Shown here: positions 12,001 to 20,565 of the stretch, piece after piece
Numbering within the stretch: position 1 is the first letter of the stretch
Layout: every line of letters begins with the position of its first letter
Translations under genes and position numbers: made by a program
Source of the DNA: Mactromeris polynyma
Lineage: Eukaryota; Mollusca; Bivalvia; Venerida; Mactridae
Assembly (NCBI GenBank): GCA_032209605.1
Contig: JASFXZ010000008.1
Coordinates: 868,001-932,000 of the forward strand
Direction of reading: 5' to 3'
DNA length: 64,000 nt
The notes under the pieces: generated by a model
Database searches by the model: none
Told to the model about the DNA's origin: nothing
What the model saw: only the letters and a program-made list of their open reading frames with translations

Positions 12001-15000
12001 TCATTTCACCAATATTTACATACTTTTCAAACACAACAGAACAATGTTGACATGGAAGAGGTGACTTTATCGGCACATCCCAGTTCAATTTGTGAGGTCC
12101 ATGGTCGAATGCTACAATCTCTGTGGCTTTTGCAGGTGGAGCATTCAGAGCTTTGAATAACATAGTGCCCTTACAATTCCAAAGCCCTTGCACTTGTGAA
12201 TTTTCAACATTTTCCTTCAAATCCTCATGGTTTAAGAATTGAATTGGTGCTGGAACCTTGTCTCTTTCACTAGAAGTCAATAATTGCCGATCAGGACGAT
12301 TAAAGTTAATTTCAGACAGACAGTCAAGGGTGAGAGATTTTGACGCACCTTTGCCCCAAGCCTGCTGTATATCAGTACATGTTTCCCCACCAACACCGTG
12401 TTTCCAGGACAGTGTGACTGCATATATGACGGCAGAGACATGACTACAGCTTCTTCCATTACCAGCAGGGCAGGTACAGTGGGCAGTTATTATATCTGCT
12501 GAAGGTATTGAAACAGCAATCCACGACGTGTAGTCACTTCGCCCAACACCGGGCTGGCTTGGAGATACATTCGCTTTGAGGAAGTGTACTTTATTGTCAA
12601 CCTTAATGTCATAGATGTTGCCAAGCCACCCATTCTCTACATAGTTGTAGCCATACAGCGCTCTGAACGCTTTCATGGCCTTCCCATCATATGCCTTGGA
12701 TTTTATGAGATAATCTACTAAATCCTCATAAGACAGCTTTGGCCAATTTTTGGGGGTGTTGCAGGCCCAATTTGCATCTTTCGGTGGTAATTCTGAAGTG
12801 AAAAAAAAGCAATAGTAAGATAGATGTAATTATAAAGATAACGATGATTGGAAGAGTGACATATTTTGTGAAAATCAGAAACAAGTGGCAGAAACAAGGC
12901 CAGTATTGGGTTGGACATACAATGCTATGAACAATAGTGTCCCCTGTGAGCACTATCTAGATATTAATCTTATCCAGACCCCTAATAATCATTTCAGTGC
13001 CTGACCCAGTATGGGTTCAATATACATACAGTCAGTAATTGCTGTCACAATCTGACACATACTACATCTGACACATATATACAGTAGAGTTGAGAAGTGT
13101 AAATTATTTGAATGGACTTTAAATAACTAAAAGACAATCACTGAAGATTGGTAAAAAAACATAAATTAATCGTGATTCATCAATTTATCACAAACAAATA
13201 ATGCTTAACAATCGCAATAAAACATGTTCCCAATATTTTTAAAAAATGTGCCGAATTGACCCATGACAAACATAAAATCGTGCCAAATTGACCCGGGACG
13301 AATATGGTTTTTAGGACGAATTGACCCGTATCCGATCAGACTTGCCTTGAATGTGTGTATTTATAAATATACATTTATACATATAAAAAAGTGTATAAAT
13401 TTATTAAAAAAATTAATTCAACATAATTATGTGTGATATTTAGGACTTTAAATATGATATATTTCACATTTCTATACTTGCATAAATTGTAAAACCCTGA
13501 TGCAAATGAAATAAATAATAACCTGTCTGACTCTTATTTATAAATCACTTCTGAATTAAAATTCACTCTATTCTCTGGACAGGTTGCAATCGCTCCGGTA
13601 CATAGGTAAATAGATATTGTAGATCTCTAAATCAGACGATGTTTGGAAGTGCTTACACGAAAGTCTGCACATGCAAGATTTCACAAATATAATAAACAAA
13701 GAACGCATGAAGCATCATCACCAAGAAATAACGGATCACGTTAGTGCATTGTGAATCTGTCGAACATGCTTTACACACACAACTATTTTATTTTTTCTCG
13801 ATCTTCATATTGTTTTGTTACTTACTCTACAACATCTAGATAAACTCCTATTTACAATAAAATGCATCTCAGACTGATCATATTGTAAACACACGACTGT
13901 GTAAACTGTCAGCGCGATATGATGTTTACTTATCGATTGTCAAACGTTTACTGTGCAGTTCAGCTACTTTGTTCCAATTTAATTTATACCAGTATGTTCA
14001 GAATGTATATTCTAAATAATATGAACTTACCAAGTTGCGTTATTTCATTCATGATCGGTACAAATCGACGAGATGTTAACAGGATAAATCAGCTTACGTC
14101 ATCGCAGCACTGTAGCAGGCCCGTAATGGCGGACAGTCACGTGACGTCCAAAATGGCGGCGGTCAATTTATCGATTAGAGCATCGTCTATACAGTACATC
14201 AGTAACTGAATAACTTTCAAAAGAAATATAATGTGTGGACAGTCTCCAACTTATCACATGATCTACTTCAAACCTGCCATAAACAGCCAGTCAAGGGATA
14301 CATCACATGTGGTCGCAAGTGGCTGTTTATTTTATTAGGTGTGTATGATATCACAAATCCAGTTCAGATTCATTAAAACTGGCTGTTTACAAGTGGCTGT
14401 TTAATTCAGGTGACCACTAACATGAAATATATGAAATTGCTTTTTTTTTAATTGCAGCATTGGTCATGTAGTGACTATTCCAGCTACTAGGGTGGAGGAA
14501 GACCCCAGGCAGTCACCTGGATAGAACCACCAACTTTCTGTAAGCCACCTGGATGGCTTCCTCATATACAAAATCTACATCCCAAGTGGGATTCAAACCC
14601 ACAGCAGTGAGAGGCAAGTGATTTAAGTCAGTGACCAAAACCACTCGACTGTGGAGGCCCCTCAAAATTGCTATACATGAAATTCTTAATATAGATTTGA
14701 ATACATAGTTCCCACATCTACAATATTTACCTCCCTAGTTCTTAACCGTCGGCCATTTTGATTGGCAAAATTCATAAGCCCTTGTAGGAGATATTTCCAA
14801 ATATGTGAAAATTGAGAAAATACCAAGAGAATTTGCGTGTGACAACCACATTTTCTTCAACTTACTGAGCCAAATGCCCACATGAACATAATGAATAAGT
14901 TATCTTTATATATCGGATTAGTTTATCATCGTTACATTATATTCCCCATAAACTTGCCAATTTGCCAATCAAAATGGCCGACAATTCAATACAAGGGAGG

Positions 15001-18000
15001 TAAATATTGTAGATGTGAGAACTATGTATTAGAGAAGAAATACTTACGCGCCACATGGATGAAACTGCTGAAGTAAAGCAATAGCAGCGCCATTTGACAA
15101 TTTATCAGTAAAACTCATGGCTCCATACACAAATGCTCCGCTTTCCTGCAATTTATTCACAGATTCAATACTTGTTTGACTGATTAATCAATAAATCCTG
15201 CAAGCGACCAACCAACTAACCATTTGATTGTTACACTTAAGAAATATAACGAAAGCATTGCACTATTTGTAAAACTGGCCTTTCTATATCTTTTAATGTA
15301 TTATTTTACTCATCACAATAAAAAACATACAAACTTTCATTTGAGACTACTCTTTTATTTCAGTTACAATTAACTCTTCAAAGAGGAGGTAAATAAATGC
15401 AACACTAACTGTATTTTCGCCTATCAGATCTGCAGTCATAGCAAGGGAGGTAACCAACATTGTAGAACCTCCTATACCACTGAGAATAGCTGCTCCATAC
15501 ACCAGTTTGCTCCCTTGTGGAAGGAAATAGAAGGCAGCACAACCACCCAGTGTAAACCCTATACCAATAAGGTAGGTAACCTGTAAGACAAGACAAATCA
15601 CTATCTATTACAGTATATAGCTTACAAAGTTATCCGATTTTTTTAATTTTATTGTTTTTTTCCAGTTTTTATCAGTATTAGCATCATAATATGGAAGTTA
15701 ATTAATATTAATTAGTGCACATACATTTCTGACCTGGACACATATTCACAAACGTTTTAAGACTGAATCTCAGACTTAGACTTTAAAATGGTAAATACTC
15801 ATATTGTTCCTACGTTATTATTACACAATATATTTTGATAAAACATGGCAAAAGTGTAGAGTGAGTAACAAGAAATATTCAGGCAAAAATGTATCCGTTT
15901 AAATATAATGAAAACAAATGCTTGTAAATTTAACTTTTGCAATTTTAAAGTCTAAGTCTGAGATTCAGTCTTAAAACGATAGTGATTACGGGCCAAGTAC
16001 TAACTTGTTCTTCCGCAAGCAACAACACTTAGGCATGAACCAATCAAATATGAAGATTAATCATCTTCAGTCAAAAACATGGGAAAATAAAAACTTAACA
16101 CAGAAATCCCACAAACAATCCCCCTGTTTCTCAATTCCTTTACTTTTCTGTCAAAACCGCTAATCTACCATTGTTGTATTTTGAGAACCTTCACTACAAT
16201 ACGAAGAAGTGACTGGAAATGATGATTGTGATTTTGACTTTTGTTCGATGGTTCAATTAATTTGAATCATAAATGTAACAGATTACTGCAATCAAAATAA
16301 ACAGAATATGTATCCAGTAGATGTTTAGAAACTACGAGTATTTGGAATAGTAGGCCCACGTGAAGATAGCACTTTTGTCCAGTAGATATAGTATGAGCTG
16401 AAAATATGCCCTATAAATTTTATATACATACCTTCCTCCCTACGGCAGCATTGATATATTTCATCAACAGAGATGTAACAAACCCACTTACATATATAAT
16501 CAGTGGAATGATAGCTATAGAATCCTGCAATACACATGAAACAACAATAAAATTATTCAATTGGTTTCAAACCTTTGTACAGTCAGATTGCGTTATTTTG
16601 AACTCGCTAACATGATGCTTCCACTTTTAGTCGGACCTTGTTTATGCGACAACCTTCTATCAGCATACTTGGTATCATCCAATATTATATCAGGTCCCGA
16701 TGTATCATCACGTCAAATTGAAATGGGCTATTTGAAACCATGTATTATTCGAAATAAATTTTGGACCTGATGATTTCAATGAACGAGATCTGACTGTATC
16801 ACTACATTAAATATAATAATATATTGCTCTATGGACCACTTTTGATGGAGTAGAATGAACAATTCACATTTTATCTTCACTTATGATATATGAGTTTCTG
16901 GATTGCTTATTCTGTTCATGAACTCATTTGAAAACTATATATTTTGTATCCATGATTGGTAACGGACATGCATCTTATACAATATTCAACATCATATGAT
17001 ATTCATCATAATTTATCTTCCTCTCAAGTGGTAAACAGACTATACTTAAACACCCACTCTCACAATTATGACCCACTACAAGAACAATCTATATGCCTTA
17101 CATGAAAATAATTAACCATTGACCACTTAAAGCGACTATATTTGTACAAAACAGATAAACAAATGATTACTTGTTTATTTCAAGTGTTACCGGTCAATGA
17201 CGCGGCACTCTGAGCACTTCAATGCACTTCAACAGTAGCATATTAATTATGCTATTACAATTAATTTTCTAATTGGCTATAATTCGAACTTAAAATGATA
17301 CTTCAACTAACACTGCCTTTTTCATGGAGGAAACCAAAACAATAAGGCATACATAAATATTACTTAAGTCATATACAAGTTTCCCTCATTAGTCTACATA
17401 AGCAGAAATATTGCTTCCATGTGAATTTTCTAAATTAAAATTTCTGATACTACCCTGCCAAATTATTTAACATTATTTAACATTATTTAACAGAATTGTG
17501 GGTTTTCAGGTAACAATCCATTGTGATATGTTACCTAGCAAAAACTGAACATTGTCTCCCTGATTCAGTCCACCGCGCACGAGGCATGACGAGAGATTGA
17601 GCTCTGAGTAACCTACCAGTCAATCTCAGAGTCCACTCAATCAAGACAATGTTAAATATTTCAGATCCAATTGAAGCATTAAAACAAAAGAAATTGTTAG
17701 AAAAACTGAAAAATCAAACAGTATTGCAATGTCAGTTATAGAAGCAAGAACTTACTTTATCTAAATGTATAGTCTCTGTTAGATACATAGGTAAATACAC
17801 TTGAGAAATGTTCACAACCAGACGAGTAGACATATATATCACAGCAATCTGCAAAAATACCAAACAGTATGATACATTAAAATATTCGAGTAATTGGCCA
17901 CTTGGAAGAGTACATAAATACGGCATAGCAAGTGGGACAGTAATATTGTCAATCTGTCAGGAAAATACTGTCACCCAAGATGCACCTTAGGTTGATGGTA

Positions 18001-20565
18001 TTTTTCCGAAGGTTGAAAATATTTCTGCCATGTAATGTATATATTACTATAAAGAAAAAAGAAATTAATGTATCTAACATAAATGTTATAAAGAAGCTGT
18101 TTACTTTCTCAATTTTATTTTTTCTTTACATATCATGAGACGTCATTGTGTTCACCAATATTGACAGTACAAACTATCACCCACACAATAGTATTTTTTC
18201 TTTTAAACATTATAACATGATTTCATTGGATTTGCCAGAATTTGCCAGTAAAATGATAGCATTTTCTGTTGATGACAGAAAGAATGTTCCTTCTTAGTTA
18301 TTTGGGAGTTTTGTATAGAGATTGCAATGTGAAGTATAATAAAATGATCTGTTACCTGATAAAATTGTCTTTCCTTCAGCCAACATTTCCAGGACATGGT
18401 GAGTCGTGCCAATGTTGACCTTTCTATCGTAATTAAAGCAGTTGATTCAGTTAGACATTCATTTTTGTCTTCAGACTCATCTGTCTTCACTTTCTCTTTC
18501 ACTCCAATATGAAATATCACACTGAACAACACACCTATCCCAACAACAATCAACACCAACATCTAGAAAAATACAAGCAATCAAGGACTACTCAATGAAC
18601 AAGTAAAACGATGGAGCAACGTTTCCATGGTACAAAAGTAACCATTAACATTATGTAGCTTATAGAATACTGGCTAAACCACATAGTAATTTTTCACAAC
18701 AATCATGAACTGAATTCAAGCCACTTGCCCTGCCAGTCCAGTTCCAATATTATCATGTGCATCATCCAAATAATTTAAGTAAAGTGAATGACCTTACCCT
18801 ATGCTAAGCAAAAAATGAAAAGAAATTCCCGTGGGAACACTAATGCTAGAGAGTCACAAATACTGGTTAGAAACACAGAAAATAGTCATTGAGACTAATT
18901 AGTTGAGGTTGTAAGAACTTGTTTCACAATCGATGTAAAATAAAAATAAATCAAACAAAAGACCTACACTTCTGAAATGGCTTCAAATCTTACAACAGAG
19001 AAGCCTCCTATCACAAATAATGATGAAAGATATACAAACTTTATCTCACCCTGAACCTCTGTAAATCAGAAGCACCAAGCTGATCGGTAGTGGCATCTGT
19101 TTTATGTATATCAAACAGAAGCCATGCAATCCCATACACCATCATGTTGGACAAAACTGTGAATGCATACCTAGAAATATAAAACAAACTAGATGTGTCC
19201 ATACCATAGCACATAATGCCCCAGCTATCAGCTTTTTAATTGAAGAAGGGTCATAACTCCTCCAAAGATTAATTGGTTGAGATGGAAGTCGATCTTGACC
19301 TGTATTTTATTATCCTATGCTTATGTGCCCAATATGAATCAAATCCATCTGTCCTTTCCAGAGTAATTGATTGGAAACCAATTTTACACACAGACGCACG
19401 GACGTACAGACTGACTAAGGTAACACTTAATGCTCATTCGCCATTCGAAGAATAGGGGGCTCATGTTTTTGAAACAGAACCGTTTTGAAGGAAATATGGT
19501 TTTATGCCTTAGTGCCCGTTACAATCACAACTCCTAGTAAAATACCAGCACTGAATTTTCCGAGAAAGAGAACTCTACAACATACAATATAAGGCTCAAT
19601 ATATAACAGAACTGTTTTAATGCGCAAACCTACCTTGAGCCGTTGAGACCAACACGTTCATGAGAATTATCAGTGAGATCTGGTATAAGAGAGAGATGGT
19701 TGATTTGAGTCGATGCCCATCCAAACTGGAAAATGATGACAAACGGAGCATAGTATATAAACTGTGACCAATCAGCAGACTCCTCACATGATATACAACC
19801 AGCAAACAGGAATGGAAAGGAGAACATCACACATATTGTACCTGAAAACAACGATATGAATTAAAACTAATTTTGAACCCAACATTACACAAATGAAGAG
19901 ATTGGTAATCATCCGATATGCACTATCATGATTTTGGCTGGAATGATACATCAATGATATACGGCTATATGAGGATGTATGAGTCAATAAAATGTCTGAA
20001 TGTCTCACAAAGTCACTATCATGCTCTGAAATCTAAAAGTAATGTTATCACTGTAAATAAGACAAGAAATGTGTCCATAGGACACAGATGCACCCACTTC
20101 AAGCCTTTGTCACAAAAGCAAATGCTATTATTTTGCTCATAGTTTGTTTGAGTCTGAGCCCTGTGGAAATTACTATATAGTATATAGGTCTATAGGTGGG
20201 AGTCCAGATCCTGCAGAAATTACTGGTTGCATTCTATGATATAACTCAGTCTTTACATGCAATTTGATGTTTACAATTTACTTACCAAGTAAATGCCAAG
20301 TTTTCCTTTTGCCCATGTTAAAACATCCTTTAACACGATCAGACTCATATCCTATGAATGGCGTGAAGATGGCATCACTAATCTGTCCAATCAGTACTAA
20401 CTGTCCAGATAAACCATTGTTAAACTTCTTCACTTGATGAAAATAAATAATCATGTACGTAAACCACATAGACGCAGTAAGGTCATTCAGTACATGTCCG
20501 ACGCTGTATGAAAACTTTTGCCGTAAGGACAGTCTGTTCTGTGTTGAGGTCACTTCAGGAGCCAT
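3000..20565 (-). CDS. MFSD12: MFSD12, lysosomal/pigment-granule MFS transporter (10 coding exons, 492 aa)
   Basis: Ten minus-strand exons join in frame: 20565-20286, 19841-19634, 19170-19050, 18562-18356, 17848-17756, 16524-16432, 15580-15410, 15145-15048, 7550-7420 and 3076-3000. They total 1479 nt including the stop, close to the usual length of about 480 residues. Family hallmarks are an N-terminal [20 protein letters not shown] (residues 18-37), [28 protein letters not shown] in exon 2, [17 protein letters not shown] in exon 5, [11 protein letters not shown] in exon 7 and [18 protein letters not shown] in exon 8. The family is a 12-helix major-facilitator protein of lysosomes and melanosomes, needed in vertebrates for cysteine import and pigmentation. 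Its role here is inferred. All introns are GT-AG. Intron 8 is about 7.5 kb and hosts a complete DNA transposon. The start is the first Met before the conserved FSYSVGHV motif. Upstream untranslated exons were not resolved. Confidence 0.93.
3237..3427. mobile_element. hAT-type MITE in MFSD12 intron 9, with 8-bp target duplication
   Basis: It has inverted ends of about 45 bp beginning CACAGGTGGCCGGTGAGTAG. They are flanked by the identical 8-mer AATCAAAT at 3229-3236 and 3428-3435. An 8-bp duplication is the hallmark of hAT insertions. At 191 bp it has no coding capacity. Confidence 0.8.
3428..6103. other. MFSD12 intron 9, proximal part
   Basis: AT-rich intron. Short open frames here show no recognisable domain or codon bias. 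No further repeat was recognised beyond the MITEs listed separately. Confidence 0.6.
6104..6932. mobile_element. MITE (family A), interrupted by a second MITE
   Basis: The ends GGGCCCGTATTCACAAACG and, inverted, GGGCCCGTATTTACAAATG are followed by TTTAAGACTG.ATCTCAGACTTAG in both arms. A second, uninterrupted copy lies at 15738-15994, which shows that 6325-6891 was inserted later. Confidence 0.8.
6325..6891. mobile_element. Nested MITE (family B), Harbinger-like, TAA target duplication
   Basis: The left end GGCCCATATTCAGAAACG and inverted right end GGGCCGTATTCAGAAACC are followed by CTCCACTCA-type repeats. TAA is duplicated at 6322-6324 and 6892-6894. Removing the insert restores AAAGTCTAAGTCTGAGAT as in the intact family A copy. 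A 3-bp TWA duplication is typical of PIF/Harbinger. Confidence 0.82.
7150..7300 (-). repeat. tRNA-derived SINE (fragment)
   Basis: On the minus strand it has a box-A-like TTAACTCAGCCGGTAGAATG (about 7290-7271) and a box-B-like AGATTTGAATCTGGG (about 7246-7232), spaced as in a tRNA. It lacks a foldable acceptor stem and is followed by unrelated sequence, so it is a SINE head and not a tRNA gene. Confidence 0.6.
7420..7550 (-). CDS. MFSD12: MFSD12 coding exon 9
   Basis: The first base completes an Ala codon, followed by [20 protein letters not shown] and the last membrane helix ([18 protein letters not shown]). It is separated from exon 8 by the transposon-bearing intron. The acceptor is ATTTCAG and the donor AAAAAAG|GTATGT. 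Confidence 0.9.
7896..7915 (+). repeat. Left terminal inverted repeat of the transposon
   Basis: GTCCGCCATTACGGTCATGC. It pairs with 14115-14134 (18 of 20 positions). Confidence 0.85.
8021..8254 (+). CDS. Transposase exon 1 (THAP N-half)
   Basis: 78 codons from the first ATG inside the left inverted repeat. It carries the first zinc pair (C11, C16) and the conserved Trp of the THAP fold. Reading past the donor meets a stop at 8281. Confidence 0.88.
8021..10131 (+). CDS. THAP-domain DDE transposase (2 exons, 516 aa)
   Basis: Exon 1 is 8021-8254 and exon 2 is 8815-10131. The donor is GTG|GTAAGA, the acceptor ATTACAG|GTG, and the junction is phase 0. The intron splits the THAP zinc finger, and only the spliced form completes it: C11 and C16 from exon 1, C80-S-R-H83 from exon 2, with W62 and the NPVPTL block (93-98) as in THAP domains. 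A low-complexity linker follows, then a helix-turn-helix (about 273-313, [20 protein letters not shown]). The DDE_Tnp_4 catalytic core has D345 (IIDCSE), D420 (MADRGF) and E467 (HVERAI). The THAP finger would bind the element's ends and the core would cut and join DNA. There are no internal stops. A possible AATAAA lies at 10563. The gene runs antisense to the host gene and towards the nuclease gene. Confidence 0.92.
8415..8515 (-). repeat. tRNA-derived SINE head in the transposase intron
   Basis: On the minus strand it has a box-A-like TTAGCTAAGTTGCAGGAGC and a box-B-like GGTTCGAGCAC with tRNA spacing. It lies inside the intron of the transposase gene. Confidence 0.55.
8815..10131 (+). CDS. 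Transposase exon 2 (THAP C-half, HTH, DDE core)
   Basis: It begins GTG TGT TCA AGA CAT directly after TTACAG and encodes VCSRHF, the second half of the zinc finger. A single open frame of 439 codons runs to TGA at 10129-10131. Confidence 0.93.
   Translation: MCSRHFIDGKPSKENPVPTLSMGYTAANTTPARRRPLVRKSLNLNTPSPSTKCQLTPKPHDNTMSDLDQSEMLIATPIIEPIVPTFSETIPNQCEAVCCRLYPSYCHKKPKLVDASTQTIDVVALDHSYGYTKKTRSVSCQQTTSEFCVDNVTSDSESRFYTGLSLSVFLTVLATLSRHGGSLPYKVSVKNQIFAVLVRLRLGLTLHDIARRLSISRQLMCRIFQSWIEIMCKQLSACVVWLPRETIRRTLPTSFKESYPHTTCIIDCSEIFIQRPFSIKARAQTWSTYKSNNTAKFLIAIAPTGFIMYISPLYGGRASDNYITKHCGFLDYLLPGDEVMADRGFTISEDLCSRRVKLNIPAFMKGRSQLSEQEVIESRRIAANRIHVERAIMRIKSYRLLNTKMVNKSLSKANQILSVVSALCNLRDPLIKDDSDED
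10563..10568 (+). promoter_or_regulatory. Candidate polyadenylation signal of the transposase gene
   Basis: AATAAA, the first exact plus-strand signal after the stop at 10131. It is followed by a T-rich stretch. Confidence 0.5.
10838..10843 (-). promoter_or_regulatory. Candidate polyadenylation signal of the SWIM/YqaJ gene
   Basis: AATAAA on the minus strand, about 490 bp after the stop at 11333. The two convergent transcripts would end about 270 bp apart, possibly sharing a short terminator region. Confidence 0.45.
11333..12792 (-). CDS. SWIM/YqaJ gene exon 2 (main body)
   Basis: The acceptor with a run of eight T precedes AA TTA CCA CCG. One open frame then runs to TGA at 11335-11333. It holds both the SWIM finger and the nuclease domain. 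Confidence 0.9.
11333..14052 (-). CDS. SWIM zinc finger plus YqaJ-type nuclease of the transposon (2 exons, 493 aa)
   Basis: Exon 1 is 14052-14031, only 22 coding bases (MNEITQL plus one base), with donor CTTG|GTAAGT. Exon 2 is 12792-11333, with acceptor TTTTCACTTCAG, and the joined G+AA gives Glu. Together they give 1482 nt without a stop. Residues 113-125 ([13 protein letters not shown]) are a SWIM finger, CxCx7CxH. The C-terminal half, about 290-440, has YqaJ/lambda-exonuclease motifs: GQKYEPVA (E335), the PD-(D/E)xK-type core SPDG (D369) with LEIKCP (E379, K381), and YYCQVQ (Q418, Q420). The family digests or resects DNA ends. A role in processing transposon or donor-site ends is inference. 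An ATG at 12676 also exists, but family-like sequence continues upstream of it ([15 protein letters not shown]), which supports the longer start. Confidence 0.88.
12793..14030 (-). other. Intron of the SWIM/YqaJ gene
   Basis: 1238-bp AT-rich intron. It contains three AATTGACCC repeats at about 13254-13329 of unknown meaning and no coding sequence. Confidence 0.65.
14031..14052 (-). CDS. SWIM/YqaJ gene exon 1 (22 coding bases)
   Basis: Encodes MNEITQL plus one base before a consensus donor GTAAGT. It lies just inside the right inverted repeat, mirroring the transposase start near the left repeat. Its phase fits exon 2 exactly. Confidence 0.75.
14115..14134 (-). repeat. Right terminal inverted repeat of the transposon
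   Basis: Read on the minus strand it is GTCCGCCATTACGGGCCTGC, the partner of 7896-7915. Confidence 0.85.
14461..14665 (-). repeat. tRNA-derived SINE (near full length)
   Basis: Read on the minus strand it has a tRNA-like head with CAGTCGAGTGGTT (box A) and GGGTTTGAATCCCA (box B, about 14602-14588). The body contains GAGGAAGCCATCCAGGTGGC and GGTCTTCCTCCACCCTAGTA and ends in GTCACTACATGACC. Related copies lie at 38049-38247 and 35785-35851. Confidence 0.7.
14701..15029. mobile_element. Long-armed MITE beside the MFSD12 exon 8 donor
   Basis: About 70-bp inverted arms: ATACATAGTTCCCACATCTA ... GGCCATTTTGATTGGCAAA on the left and their inverse on the right (14955-15029), with only scattered mismatches. 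No coding capacity. Its edge is 18 bp from the GT of intron 8. Confidence 0.8.
15048..15145 (-). CDS. MFSD12: MFSD12 coding exon 8
   Basis: It encodes [20 protein letters not shown], then [12 protein letters not shown]. The acceptor is AATTGCAG and the donor GC|GTAAGT in phase 2. A 329-bp MITE starts only 18 bp inside the following intron. Confidence 0.93.
15410..15580 (-). CDS. MFSD12: MFSD12 coding exon 7
   Basis: It encodes [20 protein letters not shown] and, near its end, [14 protein letters not shown]. The acceptor is TCTTACAG. The donor ACA|GTTAGT is slightly off consensus, but exon 8 follows exactly as the family alignment requires (ADLIG..T joined to ESGAFVYG). Confidence 0.92.
15738..15994. 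mobile_element. MITE family A, uninterrupted copy
   Basis: The arms ATATTCACAAACGTTTTAAG and, inverted, CTTAAAACG..AGTGATTACG enclose a middle matching the copy at 6104-6932 without the nested insert. It lies in MFSD12 intron 6. Confidence 0.78.
16432..16524 (-). CDS. MFSD12: MFSD12 coding exon 6
   Basis: This 93-nt exon encodes [20 protein letters not shown] followed by [11 protein letters not shown], matching the family's 'IPL.MYLSGF.SSF' helix. The acceptor is TATTGCAG and the donor AAG|GTATGT. Confidence 0.92.
16578..16798. mobile_element. Mariner-like MITE in MFSD12 intron 5
   Basis: The ends TACAGTCAGATTGCGTTATT and, inverted, TACAGTCAGATCTCGTTCAT are both bounded by TA, the usual Tc1/mariner target. 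It is 221 bp with no transposase. Confidence 0.72.
17461..17491 (+). repeat. Short tandem repeat, 10 bp x 3
   Basis: Three copies of ATTATTTAAC in the intron between exons 5 and 6. Confidence 0.8.
17546..17652. repeat. Small hairpin repeat (possible MITE)
   Basis: The ends AACATTGTCTCCCTGATTCA and, inverted, AACATTGTCTTGATTGAGTG pair imperfectly. It lies in MFSD12 intron 5, about 90 bp upstream of the exon 5 boundary in plus-strand coordinates. Confidence 0.45.
17756..17848 (-). CDS. MFSD12: MFSD12 coding exon 5
   Basis: This 93-nt exon encodes [20 protein letters not shown] and [11 protein letters not shown], a hallmark helix of the family. The acceptor is TTTTTGCAG and the donor AAA|GTAAGT. 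Confidence 0.92.
18356..18562 (-). CDS. MFSD12: MFSD12 coding exon 4
   Basis: The acceptor TTTCTAG precedes [20 protein letters not shown], a membrane helix, followed by the long acidic central cytoplasmic loop ([10 protein letters not shown]) and [13 protein letters not shown]. The donor is CAG|GTAACA. The Met here is internal, not a start. Confidence 0.9.
19050..19170 (-). CDS. MFSD12: MFSD12 coding exon 3
   Basis: The acceptor TTCTAG is followed by the base that completes AGG (Arg), then [19 protein letters not shown] (a membrane helix) and a polar loop ending DLQRFR. The donor is AGG|GTGAGA in phase 0. Confidence 0.9.
19634..19841 (-). CDS. MFSD12: MFSD12 coding exon 2
   Basis: The acceptor TTTTCAG precedes GT ACA ATA, which completes the Gly codon of exon 1. 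It encodes [20 protein letters not shown] and [19 protein letters not shown], the most conserved block of the transporter. The donor is AG|GTAGGT, two bases into an Arg codon. Confidence 0.93.
20286..20565 (-). CDS. MFSD12: MFSD12 coding exon 1 (residues 1-93)
   Basis: It opens with [20 protein letters not shown] and contains the first two membrane helices and the GYESDRVKG loop typical of the family. It ends on the first base of a Gly codon, before donor GTAAGT. Confidence 0.92.

Larger units (their letters stand above)
7896..14134. mobile_element. Complete two-gene ISL2EU-type DNA transposon in MFSD12 intron 8
   Basis: The terminal inverted repeats are 7896-7915 (GTCCGCCATTACGGTCATGC) and 14115-14134 (inverse GTCCGCCATTACGGGCCTGC). 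They agree at 18 of 20 positions, and the first 14 are identical. Between them lie two convergent spliced genes: a THAP/DDE transposase whose start codon is 106 bp inside the left repeat, and a SWIM/YqaJ nuclease whose start codon is 63 bp inside the right repeat. Pairing of a THAP-type DDE transposase with a YqaJ nuclease is, to my knowledge, characteristic of the ISL2EU superfamily. I could not define a target-site duplication (the flanking dinucleotides AC and AG differ), so the exact ends may be off by a few bases. Both frames are intact, which suggests a young or still functional copy. Confidence 0.87.

Noticed and set aside
7894..14136. Target-site duplication of the ISL2EU-type element
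   Set aside because: The flanking bases (AC on the left, AG on the right) are not identical, and no shifted boundary gives a convincing duplication.
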